NCBI RefSeq assembly: GCF_014235185.1
Contig: NZ_CP060131.1
Coordinates: forward strand, 1,371,501-1,435,500
DNA: 64,000 nt
Reading direction: 5' to 3'
Source: Pseudonocardia petroleophila
Lineage (GTDB): Bacteria > Actinomycetota > Actinomycetes > Mycobacteriales > Pseudonocardiaceae
A model generated the notes under the pieces. That model made no database searches. It worked only from the letters and a program-made list of their open reading frames with translations, and was not told the origin of the DNA. A program made the position numbers and the translations under genes. Shown here one piece after another: positions 16,297 through 24,870 of this stretch (its first letter is position 1; each line of letters opens with the position of its first letter).

Positions 16297-17322
16297 GTGA
16301 GCGACACCACGGTGGAGGACCCCGACCTCGCCCGCGCCCGCGCGGGCGACGACGCCGCGTTCGACCGGCTCGTCGCGCCGCTGCGGCGGGAGCTGCACGC
16401 GCACTGCTACCGGATGCTCGGTTCCACCCACGACGCCGACGACGCCCTGCAGGACGCGCTCGTGCGCGCCTGGCGCGGGCTGGCCCGGTTCGAGGGCCGC
16501 GCGTCGCTGCGGTCCTGGCTCTACACCGTCGCCACCCGAACCTGCCTCACCGCGGCCGAGCGCCGGGGGAAGCGGGCGCTGCCCGTCGACCTCGGCCCGT
16601 CCAGCGACCGCGCGGTGCACGGCGACGCGCCGCGCCGCGAGGTGGCCTGGCTCGGCCCCTACCCCGACGGCGACCTGGCCGACGGTCCCGCCGGGCCGCA
16701 CGCGCGCTACGAGCAGCGCGAGGCCGTCGAGCTGGCGTTCGTCGCGGCGCTGCAGCACCTGCCGGGCAACCAGCGGGCGGCGCTGCTGCTGTTCGAGGTG
16801 CTCGGGTTCTCCGCCGCGGAGATCGCCTCGGTCATGGACACCTCCACCGCGTCGGTCAACAGCGCCCTGCAGCGGGCCCGCAGGATCGTCGCCGAGAAGG
16901 TGCCGGACCGCTCCCAGCAGCGCACCCTGCGCGACCTCGACGACGCCCGGCTGCGGCGGGTCGTCGCCGACTACTCCGCGGCGCTCGAGCGCGGCGACGC
17001 CGACGCGCTGGTCGCACTGCTCACCGAGGACGTCACGTGGTCGATGCCCCCGCTGCCGCACTGGTACCGCGGCATCGAGGCCGTCACCGACTTCGCCGTG
17101 GCCGTGCCGCTGGGCGCCTGCGGCGCGTGGCGGCGGATCCCCACCGGGGCCAACGGCCAGCCGGCCGCGGCCTCCTACCTGTGGGACCACTCCGCGGGGG
17201 CGTTCGGGGCGTTCGCGATCGACGTGCTCACCCTGCGCGGCGACCGGATCGGGGAGATCACCACGTTCATCGGGCCGGAGCACGTCGCAGCGTTCGGGCT
17301 GCCGCTCACGCTCGGCCGCTGA
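16297..17322 (+). CDS. ECF sigma factor with C-terminal SnoaL-like domain
   Basis: The 341-residue protein has sigma region 2 (RELHAHCYRMLGSTHDADDALQDALVRAWRGL) and region 4 (LPGNQRAALLLFEVLGFSAAEIASVMDTSTASVNSALQRARR), followed by a SnoaL/NTF2-like domain from about residue 225. This architecture is the SigG/SigJ-type ECF group, in which the C-terminal domain regulates the factor in cis in place of an anti-sigma factor. The GTG start is the first in-frame initiator before region 2. Confidence 0.85.
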   Translation: MSDTTVEDPDLARARAGDDAAFDRLVAPLRRELHAHCYRMLGSTHDADDALQDALVRAWRGLARFEGRASLRSWLYTVATRTCLTAAERRGKRALPVDLGPSSDRAVHGDAPRREVAWLGPYPDGDLADGPAGPHARYEQREAVELAFVAALQHLPGNQRAALLLFEVLGFSAAEIASVMDTSTASVNSALQRARRIVAEKVPDRSQQRTLRDLDDARLRRVVADYSAALERGDADALVALLTEDVTWSMPPLPHWYRGIEAVTDFAVAVPLGACGAWRRIPTGANGQPAAASYLWDHSAGAFGAFAIDVLTLRGDRIGEITTFIGPEHVAAFGLPLTLGR

Positions 17323-17337
17323 GCCCGGTCCTCCCGC

Positions 17338-18117
17338 TCAGTCCTTCTCCCACAGCGCCCACGGTCGGTCACCCGCGAGGTAGGCGCGCTCCAGCGCGGA
17401 GCGCTCCTTGTTGGTGTCGGCCGGGGCCCAGAACCCGCGGTGGCGGTGGGCGAGCAGCCTGCCCTCCTTCGCGAGCGCCGCGCAGGCGTCGTCCATGAGG
17501 TCGCCGCCCTCGGGCAGGTAGTCGAAGATCTCCGGCCGGAGCACGAAGAACCCGCCGTTCTCCCACAGCGGCATCCGGTGCAGCGGCGTGACGCCGGAGA
17601 CGCGGTCGTCGGCGCCGAGGTCGACGCAGTGGAACGAGGCCTGCGGGGTGACGGCGAGCAGCGTGGCGACGGCGTCGGTGGCCGCGAAGTCGTCGACCAT
17701 CGCGTCGAGGTCGAGGTCGGTGAGGACGTCGGCGTAGTTGGCCAGGAACATCTCCTCGCCCTCGAGGTGCTTGCGCACGCGCCGCAGGCGCTCCCCGATC
17801 GGCGACCCCTCGCCGGTCTGCACGAACGTGATCGTCCAGTCCTGGATGTCGGAGCCCAGGAGCTCCACCTCGCCGCCGCGCAGCACGAAGTCGTTGGAGG
17901 CCGTCTCGGAGTAGCCGAGGAAGAAGTCCTTGATGTACTGGGCGCCGTAGCCCAGGCACAGCACGAAGTCGGTGTGGCCGAAGTGGGCGTAGTAGCGCAT
18001 GACGTGCCAGATCAGCGGCCGGGGGCCGACGGGGTACATCGGCTTCGGTACGTCGGACACGCCGTCGCGCATCCGGGTGCCGTAGCCACCGCAGAAGAGA
18101 ACGACCTTCACCGGCAC
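17338..18117 (-). CDS. glucose-1-phosphate cytidylyltransferase-like nucleotidyltransferase
   Basis: The 259-residue protein has the nucleotidyltransferase signature FCGGYGTRM, then PKPMYPVGPRPLIWHVMRYY and LCLGYGAQYIKDFF. These follow the RfbF pattern: CDP-glucose formation from CTP and glucose-1-phosphate, the first step to CDP-linked deoxysugars. The DVLTDLDLD region provides the metal-binding Asp. No other deoxysugar genes are adjacent. GTG is the most plausible start; another GTG lies two codons in. Confidence 0.75.
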   Translation of the reverse strand: MPVKVVLFCGGYGTRMRDGVSDVPKPMYPVGPRPLIWHVMRYYAHFGHTDFVLCLGYGAQYIKDFFLGYSETASNDFVLRGGEVELLGSDIQDWTITFVQTGEGSPIGERLRRVRKHLEGEEMFLANYADVLTDLDLDAMVDDFAATDAVATLLAVTPQASFHCVDLGADDRVSGVTPLHRMPLWENGGFFVLRPEIFDYLPEGGDLMDDACAALAKEGRLLAHRHRGFWAPADTNKERSALERAYLAGDRPWALWEKD

Positions 18118-18264
18118 ACCTCGAGAACGGACATACCACTACTCTACGGGTGCGTGAGGGTTGCACACCCCTCATCGTGTGGTGATCCATCCTTCCGAAC
18201 CGCCGGGCGCGGTGACCCGAAGCGCGAATCGCCACGGGCCCGCGCGATGGGGCACAGTCGTGGG

Positions 18265-19299
18265 GTGTCCGGTGCCCGCGTCGTCCTCGCCGTCGACGGC
18301 AACTCGATCGTGCACCGGTGCTTCCACTCCCAGGCCCGCACCGGGTTCCGCTCGGCCGACGGCCGTCCGCGCTGGGCGGTGCGCGGGCTGCTCTCGCAGC
18401 TCGTGGCCGCGGTCGACCGGATCGGGCCCGACCACGTCGTCGTCGGGTTCGACGACCCGGCCGCGAGCGTGCGCCGCGAGCGCTGGCCGCAGTACAAGGC
18501 GCACCGCACCGAGAAGCTGGCCACGCTCGTCGAGCAGCTCGACGCCGCCGCCGGCGTCCTGCGGGACCTCGGCGTCGCCGTCGTCGTGCCGACCGGGTGG
18601 GAGGCCGACGACGTGCTCGCCTCCGTCGCCCGCCAGGCCCCCGCGGCGGGCGCGACGACCGTCGTCATGACCTCGGACCGCGACGCCTTCGGCCTCATCG
18701 ACGCCCACACGCGCGTGCTGCGGATCATCAACGGCGGCGTCGACGCCTCGCCCGTCCTCACCCCCGACCGGCTCGTGACCCTGCTCGGCGTGCGCCCCGA
18801 CCAGTACCCCGACTTCGCCGCCCTGCGCGGCGACCCGTCCGACAACCTGCCCGGTGTCCGCGGGGTCGGCCCGCGCATCGCGGCCCGGCTGCTCACCGCC
18901 CTGGGCTGCGCGGAGGCCGCGTTCGACGACCTCGCCGCGGGCGGCACGCGCGTCGCCGACGCCGTCGGACCCGCGGTCGCCGCGCGGCTGGCCGCGCCGG
19001 AGGCCCGGGCGTCGTGGGCGCTGAACCGGCAGGTCATGGTGATGCGCGACGACGTCCCCGTCGACCTCGACGCCGGGCGGCTGCCGCTGCCGGTCGACGC
19101 CGTGCGCGCCGCGTTCGCCGAGCAGGACCTGCCGTGGACCGCCGCCACCGCGCTGCGCACGCTCGCCCACGACGACACCGCTCCCCCGCCGCCCGCCCGC
19201 ACCGACCTGGAGACGGGCTGGTCGCCCGGGTCGTCCCGACCCCCGCGTCGCCCCGCGCTGCCGCGCAGGCCCGTCGTCGACCAGCTCTCCCTGTTCTGA
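18265..19299 (+). CDS. 5'-3' exonuclease (DNA polymerase I N-domain/FEN type)
   Basis: The 344-residue protein matches the 5'-nuclease fold: VVLAVDGNSIVHR with the first metal Asp, VVGFDDPAASVRRERWPQYKAHR, the TGWEADDVLASVA acidic cluster, TSDRDAFGLI, and the helix-hairpin-helix DPSDNLPGVRGVGPRIAARLL. It is free-standing, as often found in actinobacteria in addition to polymerase I, and probably removes RNA primers or flaps. GTG at 18265 is chosen; an in-frame ATG at 18247 is an alternative. The C-terminus ends in QLSLF, resembling a sliding-clamp-binding QLxLF motif. Confidence 0.8.
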   Translation: MSGARVVLAVDGNSIVHRCFHSQARTGFRSADGRPRWAVRGLLSQLVAAVDRIGPDHVVVGFDDPAASVRRERWPQYKAHRTEKLATLVEQLDAAAGVLRDLGVAVVVPTGWEADDVLASVARQAPAAGATTVVMTSDRDAFGLIDAHTRVLRIINGGVDASPVLTPDRLVTLLGVRPDQYPDFAALRGDPSDNLPGVRGVGPRIAARLLTALGCAEAAFDDLAAGGTRVADAVGPAVAARLAAPEARASWALNRQVMVMRDDVPVDLDAGRLPLPVDAVRAAFAEQDLPWTAATALRTLAHDDTAPPPPARTDLETGWSPGSSRPPRRPALPRRPVVDQLSLF

Positions 19300-19385
19300 G
19301 TGAGCCCCGTCTCGAACACGTGAGGAATCGGGCGGAACGGGAATCCTACCGGTGAGTACATCCGCGAACCCGAGAGGAACCCGTC

Positions 19386-20279
19386 ATGGCCGACCGTCAC
19401 GTCGTACCCGCAGAGACCGGCTGGCAGGTCGAGAAGCCCGACGCCAAGCGCCCCAGTGCCAAGACCCCGACGCAGGCGGAGGCGATCACCCGCGCCGTCG
19501 AGATCGTCGCGAACGACGGCGGCGGCGACGTCGTCGTGCACGGCACCGACGGCGCGGTCCGCGAGACCCGCACGATCGCCGCCGGCACCGAGGACACCGC
19601 GACCCCGGCCGCCGTCACCACGGCCTCCGCCACCGCCAAGGGCGCGGCGGCCACCGCGGACAAGGCGGCTGACGCCGTCGCCGCCACCACCGGGAAGCTG
19701 GCCGACCAGGCCGAGGGCGCGGCGAAGAAGACCCGCCGCACGACGAAGGCCACCGCCGGGAAGACCGCCGACACCGCGGCCGACGCCGCCGGCGACGTCG
19801 CGGACGAGCTCGCCGACGCCGTCAACGGGCGCAAGAAGGCCGGCACCGCCGCCCGCCGCTCCGCCGACACGGTCAGCGCCGCCGCGGAGAAGGTCGGCGA
19901 GGACGTCTCCGCCGCCGCCTCCGACGTCGCCGACGACGTGAGCGCCGCGGGCACCCGGGCGCGGGCGCAGCTCGACCGCACCGCCCGCCAGGCCGGGGAC
20001 GCCGTCGTCGACGGGGCCGACCGCGCCGCCGGCGTCGGCGAGGACGCGGGCGACCGCCTGCAGGACGCCTCGCACCGCGCCGGCCGGTTCATCCACTCGT
20101 TCACCGAGCGGGTGGCGTCGCCGATCGACAACGCGGCCCACGCCCTCAACCCGGTCCGCATCGCCGGCCGCACCGCGGGCGCCGTGATCGCCGGGGCCCT
20201 GCACGTCGGCGCCGTGGTGACGACCCGCGGCACCGAGCGGGCCCGCCGCACCGCGCGCCTGGTGACCGGCCGCCGCTGA
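19386..20279 (+). CDS. DUF2188 protein with long Ala-rich helical repeat tail
   Basis: Residues 1-65 form a DUF2188-like domain (HVVPAETGWQVEKPDAKRPS ... VVVHGTDGAVRE). The remaining ~230 residues are Ala/Asp/Thr-rich with repeated 11-residue-like motifs such as TADKAADAVAATTGKLADQA, typical of LEA-like or apolipoprotein-like amphipathic helices. A hydrophobic stretch (TAGAVIAGALHVGAVV) near the end may associate with membrane. The low-complexity tail suggests a stress-protective role, which is inference. GAGAGGA precedes the ATG. Confidence 0.6.
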   Translation: MADRHVVPAETGWQVEKPDAKRPSAKTPTQAEAITRAVEIVANDGGGDVVVHGTDGAVRETRTIAAGTEDTATPAAVTTASATAKGAAATADKAADAVAATTGKLADQAEGAAKKTRRTTKATAGKTADTAADAAGDVADELADAVNGRKKAGTAARRSADTVSAAAEKVGEDVSAAASDVADDVSAAGTRARAQLDRTARQAGDAVVDGADRAAGVGEDAGDRLQDASHRAGRFIHSFTERVASPIDNAAHALNPVRIAGRTAGAVIAGALHVGAVVTTRGTERARRTARLVTGRR

Positions 20280-20297
20280 CCCCGGTCCGCATCGCCG

Positions 20298-20350
20298 AGC
20301 CGTACCGCCGGCCCCGCCGGCCGCGGTACGGCTCCGCCGCGCGGCGGAGC
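20298..20350. terminator. double hairpin between convergent genes
   Basis: AGCCGTACCG pairs with CGGTACGGCT (20298-20333). A second, perfect 20-base palindrome at 20331-20350 abuts it. The arrangement lies between the plus-strand DUF2188 gene and minus-strand thymidine kinase gene and can serve both as a bidirectional terminator. Confidence 0.65.
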
Positions 20351-20351
20351 C

Positions 20352-20933
20352 CTACGGCGTCCAGCCGAGCTCGCGGATGTAGCAGCCGCCGCACATCGAC
20401 TCGTAGCCGATCTCGCCGCCGACGGATCCGTCGATGGCGACCTGGTCACCGGACTGCGTGAACCGGCCGTCGACCGTGCGGGCGTTGAGGATCGCCTTGC
20501 GCCCGCAGCGGCAGATCGTCTTGAGCTCCTCGATGGAGTGCGCCAGCTCCATCAGCCGGATGCTGCCCGGGAAGCCGCGGGTGCGGAAGTCGCTGCGCAG
20601 CCCGTAGGCGATGACCGGGACGCCGTCCTGCACCGCGAGCCGGAACAGGTCGTCGACCTGCTCGGGGGCCAGGAACTGGGCCTCGTCGACGAGCACGCAG
20701 TCGACCTCGCGGCCCGCCAGGATCCGCTCCCGCACCGCCACCTCCGGCCCCGCGACGAGGTCCACCTCGCGGTCGACCCCGATGCGCGACAGCACGGCCG
20801 GGCTCTTCGTGTCGACCGCCGGCTTGACGATGAGGACGCGCTGCCCGCGCTCCTCGTAGTTGTGCGCCACCTGGATCAGCGCCGTCGACTTGCCGGAGTT
20901 CATCGCGCCGTAGCGGAAGTACAGCTTGGCCAC
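20352..20933 (-). CDS. tdk: thymidine kinase
   Basis: The 193-residue type II thymidine kinase has the P-loop YGAMNSGKST, Walker B VDCVLVDEAQFL, and a zinc-binding pair CRCG and CGGC. It phosphorylates thymidine in the salvage pathway. The GTG start is only 3 bases downstream of the stop of the DUF849 gene, so the two form an operon. Confidence 0.95.
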   Translation of the reverse strand: MAKLYFRYGAMNSGKSTALIQVAHNYEERGQRVLIVKPAVDTKSPAVLSRIGVDREVDLVAGPEVAVRERILAGREVDCVLVDEAQFLAPEQVDDLFRLAVQDGVPVIAYGLRSDFRTRGFPGSIRLMELAHSIEELKTICRCGRKAILNARTVDGRFTQSGDQVAIDGSVGGEIGYESMCGGCYIRELGWTP

Positions 20934-20936
20934 GGC

Positions 20937-21815
20937 TCACGGTAGCCCGGCTGTCCCGGCACGCACCTGGGCGGCGGTCGCGAGGGTGCCGCCGGCGTCG
21001 GTGATCAGCCGGGCGGCGCGCTCGACGAGCTCCCGGTTGCCGTCCGGGCAGCCCAGCGGGGCGTCCTCCAGCCCGGCGCGCACGTGCCCGCCCGCCCGCA
21101 CCGCCGCCCCGATCAGCGGCTCGACGTCGACGCCGAGCCCGGCCACCATCCACGGCGCGCCCGGCGCCTCGTCGCGCAGCAGCCGCAGGTACGCCTGCAG
21201 CGCCCACTCCTGCGGCGGGAACCCGAACGTGAACTGGTCGGTGAACATGAACCGGTAGACCGGCTGCGGCGCACCCGGCACGGCCCGGTGCAGGGCGGCC
21301 CCGAGCCGCAGGAAGCCGGGCTCGTAGATCGCGTAGGACGGTGTCATGCGGTGCGCCTGCGCGAGCGCGAGGCCGTGGCGCACGTGCGACTCCGCGTTGG
21401 CGTAGACGAAGCCCTCGCGTCCCTGCGCGACGTCGTCGGCGAGGGAGATGTTGACCGATCCCGGGTCCACCACCGACCACTCGATCAGCCCGGCCTCCAG
21501 CAGCCGCTCGACGGCGGCGAACCGCTCGGCGGGCGACAGGGGCTCCGTCGAGTCCCCGCTCCCGGCGAACGGGATCGTCGGGCAGCAGACGACGTCGACC
21601 GAGGACCGGATGCGCTCGATGATCGGCGCGTAGATCTCGTAGGCGTCGCGCTGGCGGCCGCTGCGCTCGTCGTAGGCGTGGAGGTGGATGACCGCCGCAC
21701 CCGCCCCGGCCGCGGCGAGGGCGTCGGCGACGATCTCGTCGGCCGTCACGGGGATGCCGGGCTGCCGGTCCCGGCCCCACGGTCCGTTCAGCGCTGCTTC
21801 GAGCCAGACGTCCAT
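20937..21815 (-). CDS. DUF849 / beta-keto acid cleavage enzyme (BKACE) family protein
   Basis: The 292-residue TIM-barrel protein has the BKACE features: the EAALNGPWG start, an AAVIHLHAYD metal-ligand strand (HxH), and GHVRAGLEDAP. BKACEs condense a beta-keto acid with acetyl-CoA to yield acetoacetate or another CoA product; the model member is 3-keto-5-aminohexanoate cleavage enzyme from lysine fermentation. The residue set that would define the substrate class cannot be resolved here. It lies immediately upstream of tdk. Confidence 0.8.
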   Translation of the reverse strand: MDVWLEAALNGPWGRDRQPGIPVTADEIVADALAAAGAGAAVIHLHAYDERSGRQRDAYEIYAPIIERIRSSVDVVCCPTIPFAGSGDSTEPLSPAERFAAVERLLEAGLIEWSVVDPGSVNISLADDVAQGREGFVYANAESHVRHGLALAQAHRMTPSYAIYEPGFLRLGAALHRAVPGAPQPVYRFMFTDQFTFGFPPQEWALQAYLRLLRDEAPGAPWMVAGLGVDVEPLIGAAVRAGGHVRAGLEDAPLGCPDGNRELVERAARLITDAGGTLATAAQVRAGTAGLP

Positions 21816-21867
21816 CCCGGCATTATCGGGGTTGTCGCGGCGACCCTCCCGCTGCACAGTGGCGCCG

Positions 21868-22580
21868 GTGCGACTCGAGAACCTCGTAAGGGACGCCCGC
21901 GACCCCATCGGCTCGCCCGGTTCTGGACCGCGGCGCTCGGGGCGGAGCCGATCACCACCGAGCCGGACCTCGTCGAGGCCCGGCTGCGGATCGGCGACGA
22001 CCTCTTCCTCGACCTGTGCTTCCCGCGCGTCACCGCCCCCTCCGACGCACCCGCCCGCCTGCACCCCGACCTCGCCGGTGGCGCGCGCCCGCAGGACGTC
22101 GTGCGGCGGCTGCTCGACCTCGGCGCCGAACCCGCCGACATCGGCCAGGGCGACGTGCCGTGGACGGTCCTCACCGACCCCGAGGGCAACGCGTTCTGCG
22201 TGCTGGCCGAGCACGAGCGCGACACCGGACCGATCGCCGCGCTCCCCCTCGACAGCGCCGACCCCGGCCGCGACGCCGCGTTCTGGGCAGGGATCACCGG
22301 CTGGGTGCCGGCCGGTGCGACGGCCCTGCGCCACCCGTCCGGCGTCGGCCCGCTGCTGCAGCTGTGGCCCGAGCCCGAGCCGAAGCGCGGCAAGAACCGC
22401 CTGCACCTCGACGTCCGCCCCGACGCCGGGGACGGCGACGTCGTCGACCGCGTCCTGCGCAGCGGCGGAACCACGTCCGGCGCCCCGTCCGACCATCCGT
22501 GGCGCGTGTGCGCGGACCCGTCCGGCAACGAGTTCTGCGTCCTGTCCATGGCGCAGGGCGGAGAACGAGTCAGGCCCTGA
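21868..22580 (+). pseudogene. VOC/glyoxalase-family protein, frameshifted
   Basis: The GTG start gives VRLENLVRDARDP; the rest (HRLARFWTAALGAEP onward, with two VOC half-repeats and GNEFCVL at the end) continues in another frame. Inserting one C into the C4 run at 21903-21906 restores a continuous frame encoding the usual family N-terminus. This is either a real one-base deletion or a homopolymer sequencing error. The family (two-domain glyoxalase/bleomycin-resistance fold) has no predictable substrate. Its 3' end runs into the first att-like repeat. Confidence 0.7.
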
Positions 22581-22657
22581 CCGTCGGTGCCGGTCAGGGC
22601 CTGTGTGGTGATGGCGCGCCCGAAGGGATTCGAACCCCTTACCTTCTGATCCGTCGT
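22571..22657 (-). repeat. att-like repeat 1: hairpin plus tRNA-Arg(ACG) 3' end
   Basis: A perfect 12-bp stem (CAGGCCCTGACC/GGTCAGGGCCTG, 22571-22603) is followed 8 bases later by a 46-base minus-strand copy of the 3' part of tRNA-Arg (22612-22657). That copy runs from the anticodon loop through GGGGTTCGAATCCC to the CCA. The 5' half of the tRNA is absent, so it is not a functional gene. The same arrangement and spacing recur near 25.98 and 34.39 kb. It resembles the attachment repeat of an element integrating into the tRNA 3' end, with the tRNA's own terminator. Confidence 0.75.
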
Positions 22658-22748
22658 TCGGACGCTGGCGTACGCATGGTGGGCGACCTGGGCGGACGGC
22701 GGCGAAAGTGGCTGCCGACCGCGCAGATTCGGCACCACGTGTCAGCAG

Positions 22749-22779
22749 TTCGTGGATCAACTCGTGGATCGGGATCGAC
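22749..22779 (+). repeat. GTGGATC internal repeat R1
   Basis: TTCGTGGATC and CTCGTGGATCGGGATCGAC lie in tandem 92 bases to the right of att-like repeat 1. A closely related pair lies at the same distance from repeat 2 (26121). These may be integrase or excisionase arm sites. Confidence 0.55.
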
Positions 22780-22839
22780 TTCCGGCACCCGCGGCGGGCC
22801 TCGGTTTGCGGCCGGGCCGGACTGCGCTCTACTACGGTC

Positions 22840-23781
22840 GTGATCACGCGATCAGTGCTGGAAGCTCACCACGCCTACGTACGCGGGGACAACGCGTGGC
22901 AGCAGCGCGCACGCCTGCACCAGTCCCTCTGGCGGCAAGCACACGGTCTTGTCGCCGGCATGCACGATGGCCGGCCGCTCGGTTCGCGCCTCACCTCAGC
23001 CGACGCCGAACCTCCGGCGCTCTCGAACTATCTCTCGCCACAAGCGCAGCACTGCGTCGAGGCAGCCGTCGCAGAGGCGCCGAAGACCGGTGCTCTCCTC
23101 GGCCGACCGCGGCTCTGGGTCGACCTGCTCTCCAGCCAACCGCTCTGCTTCAACCTGTTCGGGCCTCTCGCCGAGGACCACACGCTCGCTGGCCGTGTCC
23201 TGTCGACACTCTGGCCCGACATCCGCACGGTCAACGACATCCGATTCGAGTGGTCGCCCGGACGGGGCGACGAGGCTTACACCGGCAATCGCTCCGCGTT
23301 CGACGTCTTCGTCGACTACGACGGCCCGCTCGGGCGCTCGTTCCTCGGGATCGAGGTCAAGTACCACGAGGATCTCTCCGGCAAAGCCGCGAAGGACGAG
23401 AACGGCAGGTACACGGCCTTGGCCAACAAGCACGGGATCTTCCGCAAGGATCTCGTCCCCGCGCTGCAGAAGCCTCCGCTGCAACAGATCTGGCTCGACC
23501 ACCTCCTCGCCCTGCAGCTGAGATCCAACCCGAAGAACGACGGTTGGAAGGCCGGCATCTTCGCGCTGCTGTATCCCGTCGGAAACACCGCCTGCGCCGA
23601 CGGAGCGGCGCGCTATCGCCGATGCCTCAGCGACCTCGAGACCTTCGACGCTCGCACGCTCAACGACGTCGTCCAGGCCGCCCGGCTGACGAGTCCAGCC
23701 TCATGGCCAGACGATGTGTACGCCCGCTATCTCGATCCGGCCCTGGTCAACGCCACGATCGCCGATCCCGCTGGCACATAG
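22840..23781 (+). CDS. PD-(D/E)XK nuclease-like protein
   Basis: The 313-residue protein contains RSAFDVFVDYDGP followed by RSFLGIEVKYHED at about residues 152-175. This is the D...(E)xK pattern of the PD-(D/E)XK restriction-nuclease fold. It resembles a group of bacterial putative restriction endonucleases. It opens cassette 1, 31 bases upstream of a second gene of unknown function that is probably co-transcribed. A role in defence or in cleaving incoming DNA is inference. GTG at 22840 is used; GTG at 22855 is also possible. Confidence 0.55.
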   Translation: MITRSVLEAHHAYVRGDNAWQQRARLHQSLWRQAHGLVAGMHDGRPLGSRLTSADAEPPALSNYLSPQAQHCVEAAVAEAPKTGALLGRPRLWVDLLSSQPLCFNLFGPLAEDHTLAGRVLSTLWPDIRTVNDIRFEWSPGRGDEAYTGNRSAFDVFVDYDGPLGRSFLGIEVKYHEDLSGKAAKDENGRYTALANKHGIFRKDLVPALQKPPLQQIWLDHLLALQLRSNPKNDGWKAGIFALLYPVGNTACADGAARYRRCLSDLETFDARTLNDVVQAARLTSPASWPDDVYARYLDPALVNATIADPAGT

Positions 23782-23812
23782 CCGGCTCGTCGTTCGCGGC
23801 ATACTTCCCGCC

Positions 23813-24688
23813 GTGGACTACGAGGTCTCGACGCCCGTACCCGGCTCCGTCGTCGAGGCCGTGTCGTGGGCACGTCTTCCTTTCGAGCCCAGAGGCTGGC
23901 TCGTCGACTTCCGGCGTGACCTCGCGCAGGCTTGCAGGACTCTGACAGCCGGCCCTGACCAGGTTCTTCACGCCGTCTACAGCTCGGCCGACCGTCGACT
24001 GTCCGACATCGAGAACGTCCTGAGCTACAACCTCGGAACCGGCGCTCTCCGGGCGGCCGCCGCGCACGGGCTCATCCTCGAACGATCCTTCGCCGCACCA
24101 CCAACTGCTCCACACCACTACCGCTACGAGATCGTCATCGACAGCACCCCGTGGCGGTGCTGGCGATCAAGCCGGCTACTGGCCGACCTCACCATGGACG
24201 CCCCACTGTCCCTGTTCACCGAGCCGAAGGCCGGACGGTGGTGGCTCGCGGCCCGGCGTGGCGAGGTCACCACACAGTCGAACCGCTCGGAGCCACCCGA
24301 GGCCTACGCCTTGTCGATCACGGTGTCGCCTCCGGCCGGATGGCGCGGAAGCCTGTCGGGACTGATCAAATCTCTCGCCGACGGCATCGTCTCCGCCCTC
24401 CACAACCACACCGGCCCTGTCGACCAGATCGTCGACCGCGCATCGTCGATCGACCCCACGCTCACCGCCGGAGAACTGACAGCGCTCCTTGCGCGAACGG
24501 GACCAGCACCGCTCGGCGCCGTGCGGCTCCTCACGCCGTGGGGCGCCGGGGTGCAGTGGCGGCCAGCCGACGACGGAATCGTCGCGCTCGACGTGCGGGT
24601 CACGAGCGGCACTGCTCCAGGAACGGTCGAGGCGAGGGCACACCTCGTCGAAGAGCTCACCCAGTCACGGCTGGCCCAGCCGGACTGA
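23813..24688 (+). CDS. hypothetical protein, partner of the PD-(D/E)XK gene
   Basis: The 291-residue protein has no domain I recognise. It has mixed alpha/beta composition, a Trp-rich middle (STPWRCWRSSRLL, RWWLAARRG) and no signal peptide or membrane helix. The 31-base gap after the nuclease-like gene and the shared strand suggest an operon. It could be a specificity, immunity or sensing component of a two-gene defence module, but nothing in the sequence shows which. Confidence 0.55.
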   Translation: MDYEVSTPVPGSVVEAVSWARLPFEPRGWLVDFRRDLAQACRTLTAGPDQVLHAVYSSADRRLSDIENVLSYNLGTGALRAAAAHGLILERSFAAPPTAPHHYRYEIVIDSTPWRCWRSSRLLADLTMDAPLSLFTEPKAGRWWLAARRGEVTTQSNRSEPPEAYALSITVSPPAGWRGSLSGLIKSLADGIVSALHNHTGPVDQIVDRASSIDPTLTAGELTALLARTGPAPLGAVRLLTPWGAGVQWRPADDGIVALDVRVTSGTAPGTVEARAHLVEELTQSRLAQPD

Positions 24689-24760
24689 ACTCGACGCGAT
24701 GTCGCTCGTCCCCTGCACCGACGCGTCGACACGGCACAGGCGGCACCGCCGGGCAGTAGC

Positions 24761-24778
24761 TCGTGGATCGAGATCGAC
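24761..24778 (+). repeat. orphan GTGGATC repeat R2
   Basis: TCGTGGATCGAGATCGAC matches the repeats that flank the att-like sequences, but no tRNA fragment accompanies it. It separates the two-gene nuclease module from the GIY-YIG gene. It may be the scar of an older junction. Confidence 0.45.
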
Positions 24779-24870
24779 AGCCGTGGTCGCGGCGTGGTCG
24801 GTTCCTCGCCGTGGCCTTCTCGGGCAAGGTGGCCCCGTCAGGGATCGGATCGGCGGGAGTCAGCGAGCTT

